Under the pieces are notes generated by a model. That model was not told the origin of the DNA and made no database searches. It saw only the letters and a list, made by a program, of their open reading frames with translations. The translations under genes and the position numbers were made by a program. This document shows, one piece after another, positions 28,201 to 34,353 of a stretch of DNA of 64,000 nt. The stretch comes from UBA8752 sp965659115 (GTDB lineage Bacteria > Bacteroidota > Bacteroidia > Flavobacteriales_D > Sanyastnellaceae). Numbering within the stretch: the first letter of the stretch is position 1; every line of letters starts with the position of its first letter. The stretch covers positions 1 to 64,000 of the forward strand of contig CBFHUP010000002.1 in NCBI GenBank assembly GCA_965659115.1, given 5' to 3'.

Positions 28201-29709
28201 ACAGCCGCCGCCGCAGATCCCTAAGGCATCTTCTTGGTTTCCGTCGCAATCGCAATCTCCTGCAGGAATGCCCTCTCCATCGCATACTCCACATGCGTCC
28301 AAAGAAGCACATGAGCCATCATCAATGGTGGCTGATTCGTCATAATTGCAGGCGTCAATGGAAGTGCAACCTGAACAAGACTCGAACTCACATGATCCAT
28401 CATCGCTTGAGGCAATGGGGTTGAAGTTGCACGCACTTTCATTGGTGCAGCCCTGCGTTTCTGCGTCGTCACAGATGCCGTTTCCATTGGTGTCAGCAGC
28501 GCAATCGCCACCGCAGTTTCCGAGGGCGTCGTCTTGGTTTCCGTCGCAGTCGCAGTCGCCATCTGGGATGTCTGCGCACCCGCAGTCATAGATGTCGCCA
28601 GGACCGTTGCAGATGCCGCACGCATCGAGGTCACCGACGCATTCGTCTACGTCGTCACAAATGCCGTCCGCGTCACTGTCAGCAGCGCAATCGCCACCGC
28701 AGTTTCCGAGGGCGTCGTCTTGGTTTCCGTCGCAGTCGCAGTCGCCATCTGGGATGTCTGCGCACCCGCAGTCATAGATGTCGCCAGGTCCGTTGCAGAC
28801 GCCGCACGTATCAACAGAACCTTCGCAGTCGTCGACGTCGTCACAAATGCCATCGCTGTCGCTGTCACTGAGCACCACCTGGCCGCCGTCACAAGACTCA
28901 CACGGTTCATCTGCCAACAGGCAAGATCCGTCATCGGTGTCGGCGTTCTCATCATAATTGCAGGCCAAGCTGTTGGTGCAACCGCCAACAGGCAAGGAAA
29001 AGGGCACGTAAACTGTCCCATTGATGTTGTCGCCTTCAAGGAAAATTTGGGCATTGATGTTGCCCGAGATCTCCCCATTCGTTGTGAATTGAGCAATCAG
29101 AACACGTTGTTCAGGTCCGCCGATTCCATTGGTAGCGCTTGGAAGTGTGAACCATCCTCCGCCGGTGAGGTCAGTGATTTCAAAACTGGTGCCGTTGGAG
29201 TCATCGTCTGGCTCAAAATTTGACACCCAAGATTCACTTCCTGATTCGAGGATTGTAATGTCGGATTGACCCTCAGAATTCATGGCGGGCTCGTCTATTC
29301 CAATCGTGACAAAACTGTCAAATTCATTGGAAGGATAGGTGTCCCACAGCGCTGGAAGAATCCCGGCGGGTGTTGTGTTTCCGAGGGGAGAGGATTGAAA
29401 GAAATCGCCGGTAGTAACAATCGACATAGGCTCATCTACGTTGCCATAAATGCTGGAGACCTTGTCGTCAGCAGAGCTCGTTGTAATGAACACGCGGTAC
29501 GTGCTATACCCTGTCAAGTTGGCATCGGTCAATTCCCCGATGTTTTCGAGAACCGTATCGATTTCCACTGAGAAATCGGTGAGCATTTCCAGCTGAGCAG
29601 GTGTCAACTCGGAGGGCTCTAATGAAAGAAACGCGTCCAATTCTTGGCTCAACAGTGGAGCAGAAACGGACAGCAGCAATAGCATTATAAGGTGGCGAAG
29701 TGAGAACAT
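19261..29709 (-). CDS. Giant T9SS type A surface protein (3482 residues) with about 25 HYR-like repeats
   Basis: Predicted cell-surface adhesin-like protein; the start at 29709 opens the signal peptide MFSLRHLIMLLLLSVSAPLLSQ (29730 and 29739 are in frame). Approximate order: shared N-terminal domain 45-240; Asp/Cys-rich calcium-type repeats 243-550; a ~180-residue module 605-785; about 25 HYR/Ig-like repeats of 80-105 residues with the pattern DTIAP..., C..D....A, TA.DNC, R.W.A.D.CGN (820-3130); a second copy of the module (19719-20270); and a T9SS type A domain in the last 85 residues (LQPNPTNDW... to LLVTE). The whole 10.4-kb frame is open. HYR repeats occur in secreted adhesins; what this protein binds is unknown. 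Confidence 0.85.
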   Translation of the reverse strand: MFSLRHLIMLLLLSVSAPLLSQELDAFLSLEPSELTPAQLEMLTDFSVEIDTVLENIGELTDANLTGYSTYRVFITTSSADDKVSSIYGNVDEPMSIVTTGDFFQSSPLGNTTPAGILPALWDTYPSNEFDSFVTIGIDEPAMNSEGQSDITILESGSESWVSNFEPDDDSNGTSFEITDLTGGGWFTLPSATNGIGGPEQRVLIAQFTTNGEISGNINAQIFLEGDNINGTVYVPFSLPVGGCTNSLACNYDENADTDDGSCLLADEPCESCDGGQVVLSDSDSDGICDDVDDCEGSVDTCGVCNGPGDIYDCGCADIPDGDCDCDGNQDDALGNCGGDCAADSDADGICDDVDECVGDLDACGICNGPGDIYDCGCADIPDGDCDCDGNQDDALGNCGGDCAADTNGNGICDDAETQGCTNESACNFNPIASSDDGSCEFESCSGCTSIDACNYDESATIDDGSCASLDACGVCDGEGIPAGDCDCDGNQEDALGICGGGCVADSDNDGICDDADDCVGEIDECGECGGSGPAPGFDCDGNPLANFCDPACLALDVPLEDQVLDCQEDLDQVSCQSDLTATNICTGDAVGVSCGVAARRLTENVCTATTALGIGEDGAIVLFGVENFGLSSSYYVPTAAGLTFTEYPNSNTAVLEGEVAGTEDPDEIWEVYITYENGTSGTEWDGGFKTAMDCTPTTDITDSWTVYTMKNDQSFLTGAGDLEGSLLFLSHAPTNEYFGFQVGEMANDRNCEYGAGGWFAWEGSIFGFPASGANGDVLVNLDCNVNTEPLCDDQVTLTYSLVDTACATTQHIDQVFTFIDTIAPTFDNAPGDLTIECSETLPEVTGITASDNCTVSGSPTVTFNGEVETAFTGQGCRTIERSWIAEDACENTTTHTQTITIVDTTPPLISGGDSALVECDGEGNLTERSLWLANHGGAEATDLCGSVSWAYVMTGMSGGCGETGTITYTFTASDECNNSSSIELDFIIQDTTAPELSGPQDYDIACGDYDPNTIYDITATESCGDVTLTIDSVQIVTGTCPRVAYRTYRAEDDCGNVSFYEQAVNLIDTIAPVVTLTACPDDIELAVDENCAVDTTSATLGMPTASVEDACDDAPSLSFTHSDAVSSTCTGAMTITRTWTAVGTDECDNTATATCTQIITVLDTIAPELSLTCPSDTVVFADAECAAATGTDALGLPQIDAADACGGEVSLTSSHVDSDTSSTCLGSYSFLRTFSVSATDECGNTASASCTQTISVEDNTAPAITISDTIQVACDAYSADELYNVSAADNCSSTDLIIDSQVDLDEGCAGSILRTYRATDECGNTSTADQLIQLTDEVAPEASIECPAGDTLQVDAACFADTGIEALGSATAGAADNCDEAPSVSISHSDAIETPCAGSQVITRTWMAVATDHCNNTDTATCAQIIVVQDLIAPELSLTCPSDTVLVADENCDANTDPVALGIPGITASDNCTGMPAVSMSHSDADTVSTCEGQLTFTRTWTATATDDCGNQTTESCEQSVSIADQTAPVFTADTIVTIACDAYDENELYSVEASDNCSDATITILANNPVSGACAGSILRMYQATDDCGNNTTFEQVINLTDDVAPEVSITCPAGDSLAVDADCLADVSVETLGAATGSALDNCDENPEVTISHSDVYTDLCAGSQLLERTWKAVATDHCNNSDSTTCVQTILIQDLTAPEVSITCPENATVEADALCEASTLPSITGEPTYEANDNCGGPVDVSISHADHDTVPGCGSTYSFTRTWTALATDECGNVATTSCDQTITLQDVTAPDWGNSILYTYAACEDLLDPEDPTLVPIEATDNCSDVTYTIVAMQLSGGCPGTYERIWTATDACGNSSSFGQYVSLYDIIAPEITCPADTSLVLDESCTADLSTALLGDASADDNCSSQDDITITFADAEATMDCAGDDENPEGSRTILRTFTAEDFCENTTSCTQTITLLDTLAPAGTVTADTIACAAFDSTVEYGSASGTDNCDSDVAYTWVEDGVVSTSCQGSYEVQRTYTFVDDCGNTSTAVQLLTIVDETAPEITGDMNISIACDAYGTDATDPNNILISATDDCGDVTITFEDMPFSGGCVQPFSTLMREYTATDDCNNSSSFTQFIELLDTVAPNLSIDCPVEVALFSDADCLVDSDTSNTGIPSIEVSDNCSSSIDIEIAFEDGPMDTLCAGSYTFTRTFTVTAEDHCNNATSATCTQAISISDTLAPVLSCAADLTVECNGNGNEEELAAWLASTTATDNCSAATITHDFVALSDSCGATGDATVTFTATDDCGNATSCSATFTISDSQAPDVTTASADLTVQCDGQGNTAALEAWLGEQGGAIAEEACSEVTWSNDFTALEAGCGATGSASVTFTAADDCGNATATTAVFTIIDTIAPDFTGSAFTYNIACDLYNDSSLYDIAVSDVCAFDTVFVSNIDPVSGGCPTGYLRTYTALDACGNSSTFMQAITLIDSVAPVFTSVPAGYVALCHEDHPLEDAAATDNCDSDVTITVSADTTAGDCPQAYTVTRTFTAEDQCDNITTATQVIEVVDTLAPTFVELLPADTTVDCNAVPAADVLTATDLCDDVDVTFAEDTAAGDCDDAYTLTRTWSTADACGNATSHTQVVTVQDTLAPSIDTPASDLVVECDGMGNILDYLTWQSNNANATASDLCGSISWSSAVDSTFDDCNGSVGGSIVTFTATDACGNSASTTATYTIQDSQPPVIELDSLVEVMCADYSDTISYGFAASDICSDVTVAISDIETEGPCAGAYEREYTVTDACGNEASAMQIVHLYDSIAPVFASVPVDTTIQCGGDFSIEALGTPEADDNCLGSVTISSLDAIVDSTGADCYTINRLWTATDICGNEKSVTQTITISDSEAPELSASYPDDLSLEADEACSANSDVSETGVATATALDNCDPEVEVSIVHTDSTAEACGSTITLLRTWSITATDNCGNATTDSHVQTISIIDVTAPTLTLADPDSIMLSQTPDCDVYTGADSLGTVAYEVTDACDPNPVVTITHTDGPPLYTCASDDSQAEGDYTFTRTFTVIATDDCGNADTLNAEQTIQVIDLIAPQFTSTCGLDNGTVLSVCCEDLGGTVEVPDSCTVSFQDNCDTEVSLTYTESYVGDNAPTDEVSAFCSAALPAAFENGETCNGMDPHSLRIFNLPGGAELYAPVSNGTVELMADGNWVLTQSVIALDGSGNGWDIAVSFGEAMDWTTWDNQAFPTSYKRDCGDLVDDHENWDYRLMQSGTLTGTGSYEGSMLSLVHAPANNYYAFQIGLAGNNMNNAYGYSGWFGYSGTFNNNFVMGSGDLFGDLDCCLPWSIEREYLLVDDCGNASSFGYTVNVNGTECTGSDDAELSGDGDVDHTPSVLGGIGDLTVGKSPIRVTNLQPNPTNDWSQLGFEVESEMRVVISMFSMEGILVTDLYDGFAAPGVNHSLDIPADDLQSGMYQIRLSNAQYMIVKKLLVTE
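28495..28866 (-). repeat. Two 186-bp coding repeats
   Basis: Units 28495-28680 and 28681-28866 are nearly identical over their first ~110 bases and encode 'DDVDECVGDLDACGICNGP' then 'GDIYDCGCADIPDGDCDCDG' type 62-residue modules within the giant protein. Confidence 0.8.
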
Positions 29710-29959
29710 TGTAGATAGGGTCAAGCGCATTGAGCCCAAAAATTGAACGAATTAGTCTATTTATATATGCCGAAAACAAAGTTTACATGCCCGATTTGAG
29801 CATATAATTATTTCTATCGATGAAAAAGGCATTTCTGTCGGAAGTAGTTTATAGACGTTTGGTAGAAATTCTATCCGGCCTTGGTCTCGACCTATTATAG
29901 CCGAGCTGATGCGGCTCAGTCTTCCCGATTGTTGGTGCTCTTGCGAACGGGGGCAGCGC

Positions 29960-29967
29960 TATCTTCG
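29960..29967 (+). promoter_or_regulatory. -7 element TATCTTCG of adk
   Basis: Matches TAnnTTYG and ends six bases before the adk ATG. The 234-base region between adk and the divergent giant gene is AT-rich near 29750-29870 and shows no other recognisable feature. Confidence 0.55.
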
Positions 29968-29973
29968 CCGCCC

Positions 29974-30549
29974 ATGCAGAATATTGTTCTCTTTGGCCCC
30001 CCAGGCGCGGGTAAAGGCACCCAGAGTGCGTTTTTAGTAGACCATTTCGGTTTTGTACACCTTTCGACGGGGGACATTTTTAGAGCCAACATCAAAGGGG
30101 ATACAGAGTTGGGACGTCTGGCCAAGATGTACATGGAGAAGGGCCAATTGGTGCCCGATGATGTCACCATTCGGATGCTGGAAGACTCTGCGAATGCGCA
30201 CCAGGATTCCAAGGGCTTCATTTTCGATGGTTTTCCTCGCACCACGGCACAGGCTGGAGCCCTCGACCAATTTTTGGAAGCCAAAGGGCAATCGATTGCT
30301 GGCATGCTCGCTTTGGAAGTGCCAGAGGATGAGCTGCGCACGCGGTTGGCCAAGCGGGCCGAAACCAGCGGTCGTGCTGACGATGCCGATCCAAAAGTGA
30401 TCCAGAAGCGCATCGACGTATACAATGCGGAGACGGCGCCGGTTGCCGGGCATTATCAATCCCAAGGCAAGTACATCGGGGTGCAGGGCGTAGGAAGCAT
30501 GGAGGAGATTTTCGAACGCTTGTCTGCCGCCATCAAGGGCCTTTCCTGA
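29974..30549 (+). CDS. adk: Adenylate kinase
   Basis: Converts ATP + AMP to 2 ADP in the cytoplasm. The start at 29974 (MQNIVLFGPPGAGKGTQ) is the family start; the upstream in-frame extension does not belong. At 191 residues this is the short-LID form common in Bacteroidota. Visible: P-loop GPPGAGKGT (8-16), the AMP-binding 'LSTGDIFRA' and 'DGFPRTTAQA', and the LID-side 'RLAKRAETSGRADD'. Followed by obg after 13 bases, so probably one operon. Confidence 0.96.
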   Translation: MQNIVLFGPPGAGKGTQSAFLVDHFGFVHLSTGDIFRANIKGDTELGRLAKMYMEKGQLVPDDVTIRMLEDSANAHQDSKGFIFDGFPRTTAQAGALDQFLEAKGQSIAGMLALEVPEDELRTRLAKRAETSGRADDADPKVIQKRIDVYNAETAPVAGHYQSQGKYIGVQGVGSMEEIFERLSAAIKGLS

Positions 30550-30562
30550 GGCTCTGATCGAA

Positions 30563-31561
30563 ATGGCAAGCGAAAATTTCGTCGATTACGTCAAGCTGTG
30601 TTGCCGTTCTGGCAAGGGGGGGCCTGGAAGCACCCACATGCACCGTGACCGGATGACTTCTAAGGGGGGGCCAGATGGTGGCGATGGTGGACGTGGCGGT
30701 CACGTTATTTTGAAGGGGAATGCCCAAATGTGGACCCTGCTTCACTTGAAATACCGCAAGCACATCAAGGCCGGTCATGGGGAGTCGGGAGGAGCAAACC
30801 GAAGGCACGGCGCTGACGGCAAAGACGAGTATGTGGATGTGCCGATTGGCACAGTCGTGAGGGACTCTGAATCCCACGAGATCGTAGGGGAAATCACAGA
30901 GAACGGCCAAGAATGGGTGTTGATCCCCGGTGGCCGCGGAGGACTTGGCAACGACCACTTTAAGTCGCCCACAAACCAAACACCGCGCTATGCGCAACCG
31001 GGCGAAGACGGCCAGGAGGTTTGGCGAATTTTGGAGCTCAAGTTGCTCGCGGACGTAGGCTTGGTCGGTTTTCCGAATGCCGGAAAATCCACGCTGCTGA
31101 GTGTGGTGAGTGCTGCCAAGCCTGAAATCGCTGATTACCCGTTCACCACCATCCGTCCCAATTTGGGCATGGTGGCTTATCGAGGTGACCGCAGTTTTGT
31201 GATGGCGGACATCCCGGGCATCATAGAGGGTGCGCACGAAGGCAAAGGCTTGGGATTGCGGTTTTTGCGCCACATTGAGCGCAATGCCGTCTTGCTCTTT
31301 TTGGTGCCAGGCGATGCCGATGACATTGCGGAAGCCTACCGCGTTTTGTTGCGGGAGTTGGAGCAATACAATCCTGAGCTTCTTCAGAAGGACCGCGTGT
31401 TGTCCATCAGCAAGTGCGATGTGCTCGATGCTGAACTGCGCGGTGAAGTGTCGGCGGAATTGGGGGACCTCGACCACCATTATTTCAGCGCGGTGACCGG
31501 AGAGGGGTTGGATCGGTTGAAAGACCTGATTTGGCAAGCCATTGCCGGGGGCGTTTCCTGA
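30563..31561 (+). CDS. obgE: Obg-family GTPase
   Basis: Ribosome-associated GTPase involved in 50S assembly and stress control. The 332 residues comprise the glycine-rich Obg fold (GKGGPGSTHMHRDRMTSKGG, then GGDGGRGGHV) and a G domain with G1 'GFPNAGKST', G2 'YPFTTIRP', G3 'DIPGIIEGAHEGKGLG' and G4 'SKCD'. It lacks the C-terminal OCT extension, as do other short forms. It lies 13 bases after adk. Confidence 0.95.
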   Translation: MASENFVDYVKLCCRSGKGGPGSTHMHRDRMTSKGGPDGGDGGRGGHVILKGNAQMWTLLHLKYRKHIKAGHGESGGANRRHGADGKDEYVDVPIGTVVRDSESHEIVGEITENGQEWVLIPGGRGGLGNDHFKSPTNQTPRYAQPGEDGQEVWRILELKLLADVGLVGFPNAGKSTLLSVVSAAKPEIADYPFTTIRPNLGMVAYRGDRSFVMADIPGIIEGAHEGKGLGLRFLRHIERNAVLLFLVPGDADDIAEAYRVLLRELEQYNPELLQKDRVLSISKCDVLDAELRGEVSAELGDLDHHYFSAVTGEGLDRLKDLIWQAIAGGVS

Positions 31562-31576
31562 ACTGTCGCTTCGCGG

Positions 31577-31584
31577 TACCTTCG
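31577..31584 (+). promoter_or_regulatory. -7 element TACCTTCG of the E1 gene
   Basis: Matches TAnnTTYG and ends 13 bases before the ATG at 31598, in the 36-base gap after obg. Confidence 0.45.
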
Positions 31585-31597
31585 CGCCGCACCATCA

Positions 31598-34054
31598 ATG
31601 CTTATGGGAGATACACTCGCGCTCGAAACTGGAGAGGACCTGAGGAAGGTCGCTTTGAACGATTACCGCCTGGCCTGCATCAGCAGAGAGGCATCCTTGT
31701 TGGGCCGCAAGGAAGTCCTGACGGGCAAGGCCAAGTTTGGCATCTTCGGAGATGGCAAAGAGGTGGCCCAACTCGCCCTGGCGCGTCAATTTGGGGATGG
31801 CGATTTCAGAAGTGGATACTACCGCGATCAAACCCTCATGATGGTCTTGGGCCTCATGACCGTGGAACAGTATTTCGCGCAGCTCTATGCGGACACCCAC
31901 CCCGAGCGTGAGCCCATGACAGCGGGCCGACAGATGAACGGCCATTTCGGATCCCGGATGGTGGATGGCCAAGGCGATTTCTTGCCGCTGACCAAGCAGC
32001 CCAACAGTTCGATTGACCTGTCGCCAACTGCAAGCCAGATGCCGCGTCTTCTCGGTTTGGCTCATGCCAGCAAGCATTTCCGCGCACGCGGGAAAGCCAT
32101 GAAGAAGGAGGGCTTTAAAATCAAAGGCTTCTCGCGGGATGGAAATGAGGTGGCCTTTGGCACCATTGGCGATGCGAGTACCTCTGAGGGCATGTTCTGG
32201 GAGACCATGAATGCAGCAGCAGTGATGGGCGTCCCCTTGTGCATGAGTGTGTGGGACGACGGATACGGAATTTCGGTCCCCAAGAAGTACCAGACTGCGC
32301 GGGAAAGCATCTCACAGGCCCTTGCAGGGATGGCTTACGGCTCTGAGCCCGGAGGCGCGGGAGATGGGGGAGTGTCCATTGCCGAATCTGAGGCCGCGTT
32401 GCCTGGAGGGGGCATTGTGATCTTTAAGGTGCGCGCTTGGGACTACCCTGCGCTTCTGCTCACTTATGAGCGGGCGGTGAACATTTGCCGCGAACGCCAT
32501 GTGCCGGTCTTGGTTCACGTCGAGGAGTGCACACAGCCCCAGGGCCACAGCACCAGTGGGTCGCACGAGCGCTACAAGACCGAGGAACGTTTGGCTTGGG
32601 CGCAAGAATTTGATTGTATCCGCCAGTTGGGGCGCTTCTTGGAAATGGAAGGAGCCGCAACGGAGGCGGAGTTGGAAGCCATTCGCGCAGAAGCGAAGCA
32701 GCGGGTGCGCACAGAACAAAAGTCCGCTTGGAAGGCGGTGCGGACGGCATTGGATGGCGAGCGGGACACGGCTGTGGAGTTGCTGAGAAACGTCCCTGGA
32801 TGCGAAGGGCAATCTGCTGCGTTGGAGGCTGTTTCCGATCCCATTCGCCGCGACGTCCATGAGACCGTTCGTCGGGCTTTGCACCAAACGGCCGGTGAGC
32901 CCTCGGAGCCGCGCACAGCTTTGCTGCGTTGGTTGGAGGTTCAGGAAAAAAGATGCGGGGATCTGTTTGGTGGGGGGCTCCATGCCCACGGCCATTACGA
33001 CGCGACGGCAGTGGAGCCCGTTGCCCCTGAATTTGGGGACGAAATGGTGGATGGACGTTTGGTCCTTCGCGACAATTTTCAGGCCCTCTTTGAGCAGTAC
33101 CCTGAGTTGCTCACATTTGGCGAAGACACCGGTCGCATTGGCGGGGTGAACCAATCGATGGAGGGCATGCAGGATGCCTTTGGGGAGGACCGGGTTTCCG
33201 ATACCGGCATCCGAGAATGCACGATTGTGGGACAAGGTATTGGCTTGGCCATGCGTGGGCTTCGCCCCATTGCAGAGATCCAATATTTGGACTACCTCTA
33301 TTACGCATTGCAAATCATGCGGGATGACCTGGCCACGGTCTACTACCGCAGTGCGGGTGCGCAGCGGGCTCCGCTGATCATCCGTACAAGGGGCCACCGG
33401 CTCGAAGGCATCTGGCATGCGGGCAGTCCAATGGGCGCCATCGTCCACAGTGTTCGGGGCATGCATGTTTGTGTGCCACGCAACATGACAGAGGCTGCGG
33501 GGATGTACAACACCCTCATGGCGGCAGGAGAGCCCGCTTTGGTAGTGGAGTGCTTGAATGGTTACCGCAGCAAAGAGCGCAAACCATTGAATGCAGGAGC
33601 ATTTAGAACGCCTTTGGGACAGCCCGAAGTGGTGCGTTCTGGCACCGATGTAACCGTGGTTTCCTACGGAAGCACGTTCAACCTGTGCACGGTTGCAGCG
33701 GAGCGGTTGGCAGATCTCGGGGTAGAGGTGGAACTGGTGGACGTGCGGACGCTGTTGCCCTTTGACTTGACTGGGACCATTGCGGCGAGTGTCTCCCGCA
33801 CCCATAGGGTGTTGTTTGTCGACGAAGACGTGCCAGGCGGTGCGTCTGCATACATGATGGAGCGTTCCATGGCTTCGGGAGGCATATGGGAGCACTTGGA
33901 TTCCGCCCCGCAGACCATGTCGGCTGCGCCACATTTGCCCGCTTATGGCAGCGATGGTGATTATTTCTCGAAGCCGTCCGTTGAAGACATCGTAGAGCGG
34001 GTGTATGCCATGGTTTCAGAGGACGATCCTGCGGCCTTTCCCGACCTGCGCTGA
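31598..34054 (+). CDS. Fused alpha/beta subunit 2-oxoacid dehydrogenase E1 component
   Basis: Thiamine-diphosphate E1 enzyme that decarboxylates a 2-oxoacid (probably branched-chain or pyruvate) and transfers the acyl group to E2 lipoamide. The 818 residues join an alpha part, with the ThDP motif 'GDASTSEGMFWETMNAA' and 'DDGYGISVP', to a beta part beginning near 33000 with 'EDTGRIGGVNQSMEGMQDAF' and 'IRECTIVGQGIGLAMRGLRP'. In most bacteria these are separate subunits; the fusion is known in Bacteroidota. A second ATG at 31604 is possible. The lpd gene at 11.75 kb could supply E3; no E2 is in the window. The substrate cannot be decided from sequence reading alone. Confidence 0.9.
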   Translation: MLMGDTLALETGEDLRKVALNDYRLACISREASLLGRKEVLTGKAKFGIFGDGKEVAQLALARQFGDGDFRSGYYRDQTLMMVLGLMTVEQYFAQLYADTHPEREPMTAGRQMNGHFGSRMVDGQGDFLPLTKQPNSSIDLSPTASQMPRLLGLAHASKHFRARGKAMKKEGFKIKGFSRDGNEVAFGTIGDASTSEGMFWETMNAAAVMGVPLCMSVWDDGYGISVPKKYQTARESISQALAGMAYGSEPGGAGDGGVSIAESEAALPGGGIVIFKVRAWDYPALLLTYERAVNICRERHVPVLVHVEECTQPQGHSTSGSHERYKTEERLAWAQEFDCIRQLGRFLEMEGAATEAELEAIRAEAKQRVRTEQKSAWKAVRTALDGERDTAVELLRNVPGCEGQSAALEAVSDPIRRDVHETVRRALHQTAGEPSEPRTALLRWLEVQEKRCGDLFGGGLHAHGHYDATAVEPVAPEFGDEMVDGRLVLRDNFQALFEQYPELLTFGEDTGRIGGVNQSMEGMQDAFGEDRVSDTGIRECTIVGQGIGLAMRGLRPIAEIQYLDYLYYALQIMRDDLATVYYRSAGAQRAPLIIRTRGHRLEGIWHAGSPMGAIVHSVRGMHVCVPRNMTEAAGMYNTLMAAGEPALVVECLNGYRSKERKPLNAGAFRTPLGQPEVVRSGTDVTVVSYGSTFNLCTVAAERLADLGVEVELVDVRTLLPFDLTGTIAASVSRTHRVLFVDEDVPGGASAYMMERSMASGGIWEHLDSAPQTMSAAPHLPAYGSDGDYFSKPSVEDIVERVYAMVSEDDPAAFPDLR

Positions 34055-34056
34055 CT

Positions 34057-34287
34057 GTGGAACACATTGAATTCCCCCTCCGGACGCCGTATATCGATTT
34101 GCTCCAATTGCTCAAGGCTACGGGATTGTGTGCCACGGGTGGGGAGGCCAAGTGGGCCGTTGATGAGGGCAGGGTTACTGTGAACGGAGCTGCTGAGTCT
34201 CGCCGCCGCCGAAAATTGGTCGTTGGAGATCAGGTGGTGGTGGATGGTCAATATCTAGTGGGCATTATTGCAGGGGTTGAGCCGTGA
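34057..34287 (+). CDS. Small S4-domain RNA-binding protein
   Basis: A 76-residue protein consisting of one S4 RNA-binding domain, of the YbcJ/YaaA type. The core 'YIDLLQLLKATGLCATGGEAKWAVDEGRVTVNG' and 'ESRRRRKLVVGDQVVVDG' matches the S4 alpha-L fold with its basic surface. It starts with GTG two bases after the stop of the E1 gene, so it is translationally linked to it. Its RNA target is unknown. Confidence 0.8.
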   Translation: MEHIEFPLRTPYIDLLQLLKATGLCATGGEAKWAVDEGRVTVNGAAESRRRRKLVVGDQVVVDGQYLVGIIAGVEP

Positions 34288-34353
34288 TTTCGTCGCATAT
34301 TGCTCTCCCCCGTTCTTCGGAATGGAACACAACCGCTATTGATTCCTTCAAAA

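Noticed and set aside
32312..33934. 540-residue minus-strand frame inside the E1 gene
   Set aside because: It is antisense to a strongly conserved enzyme; its sequence is His/Arg/Pro-rich without any domain, as expected for a shadow in GC-biased coding DNA.
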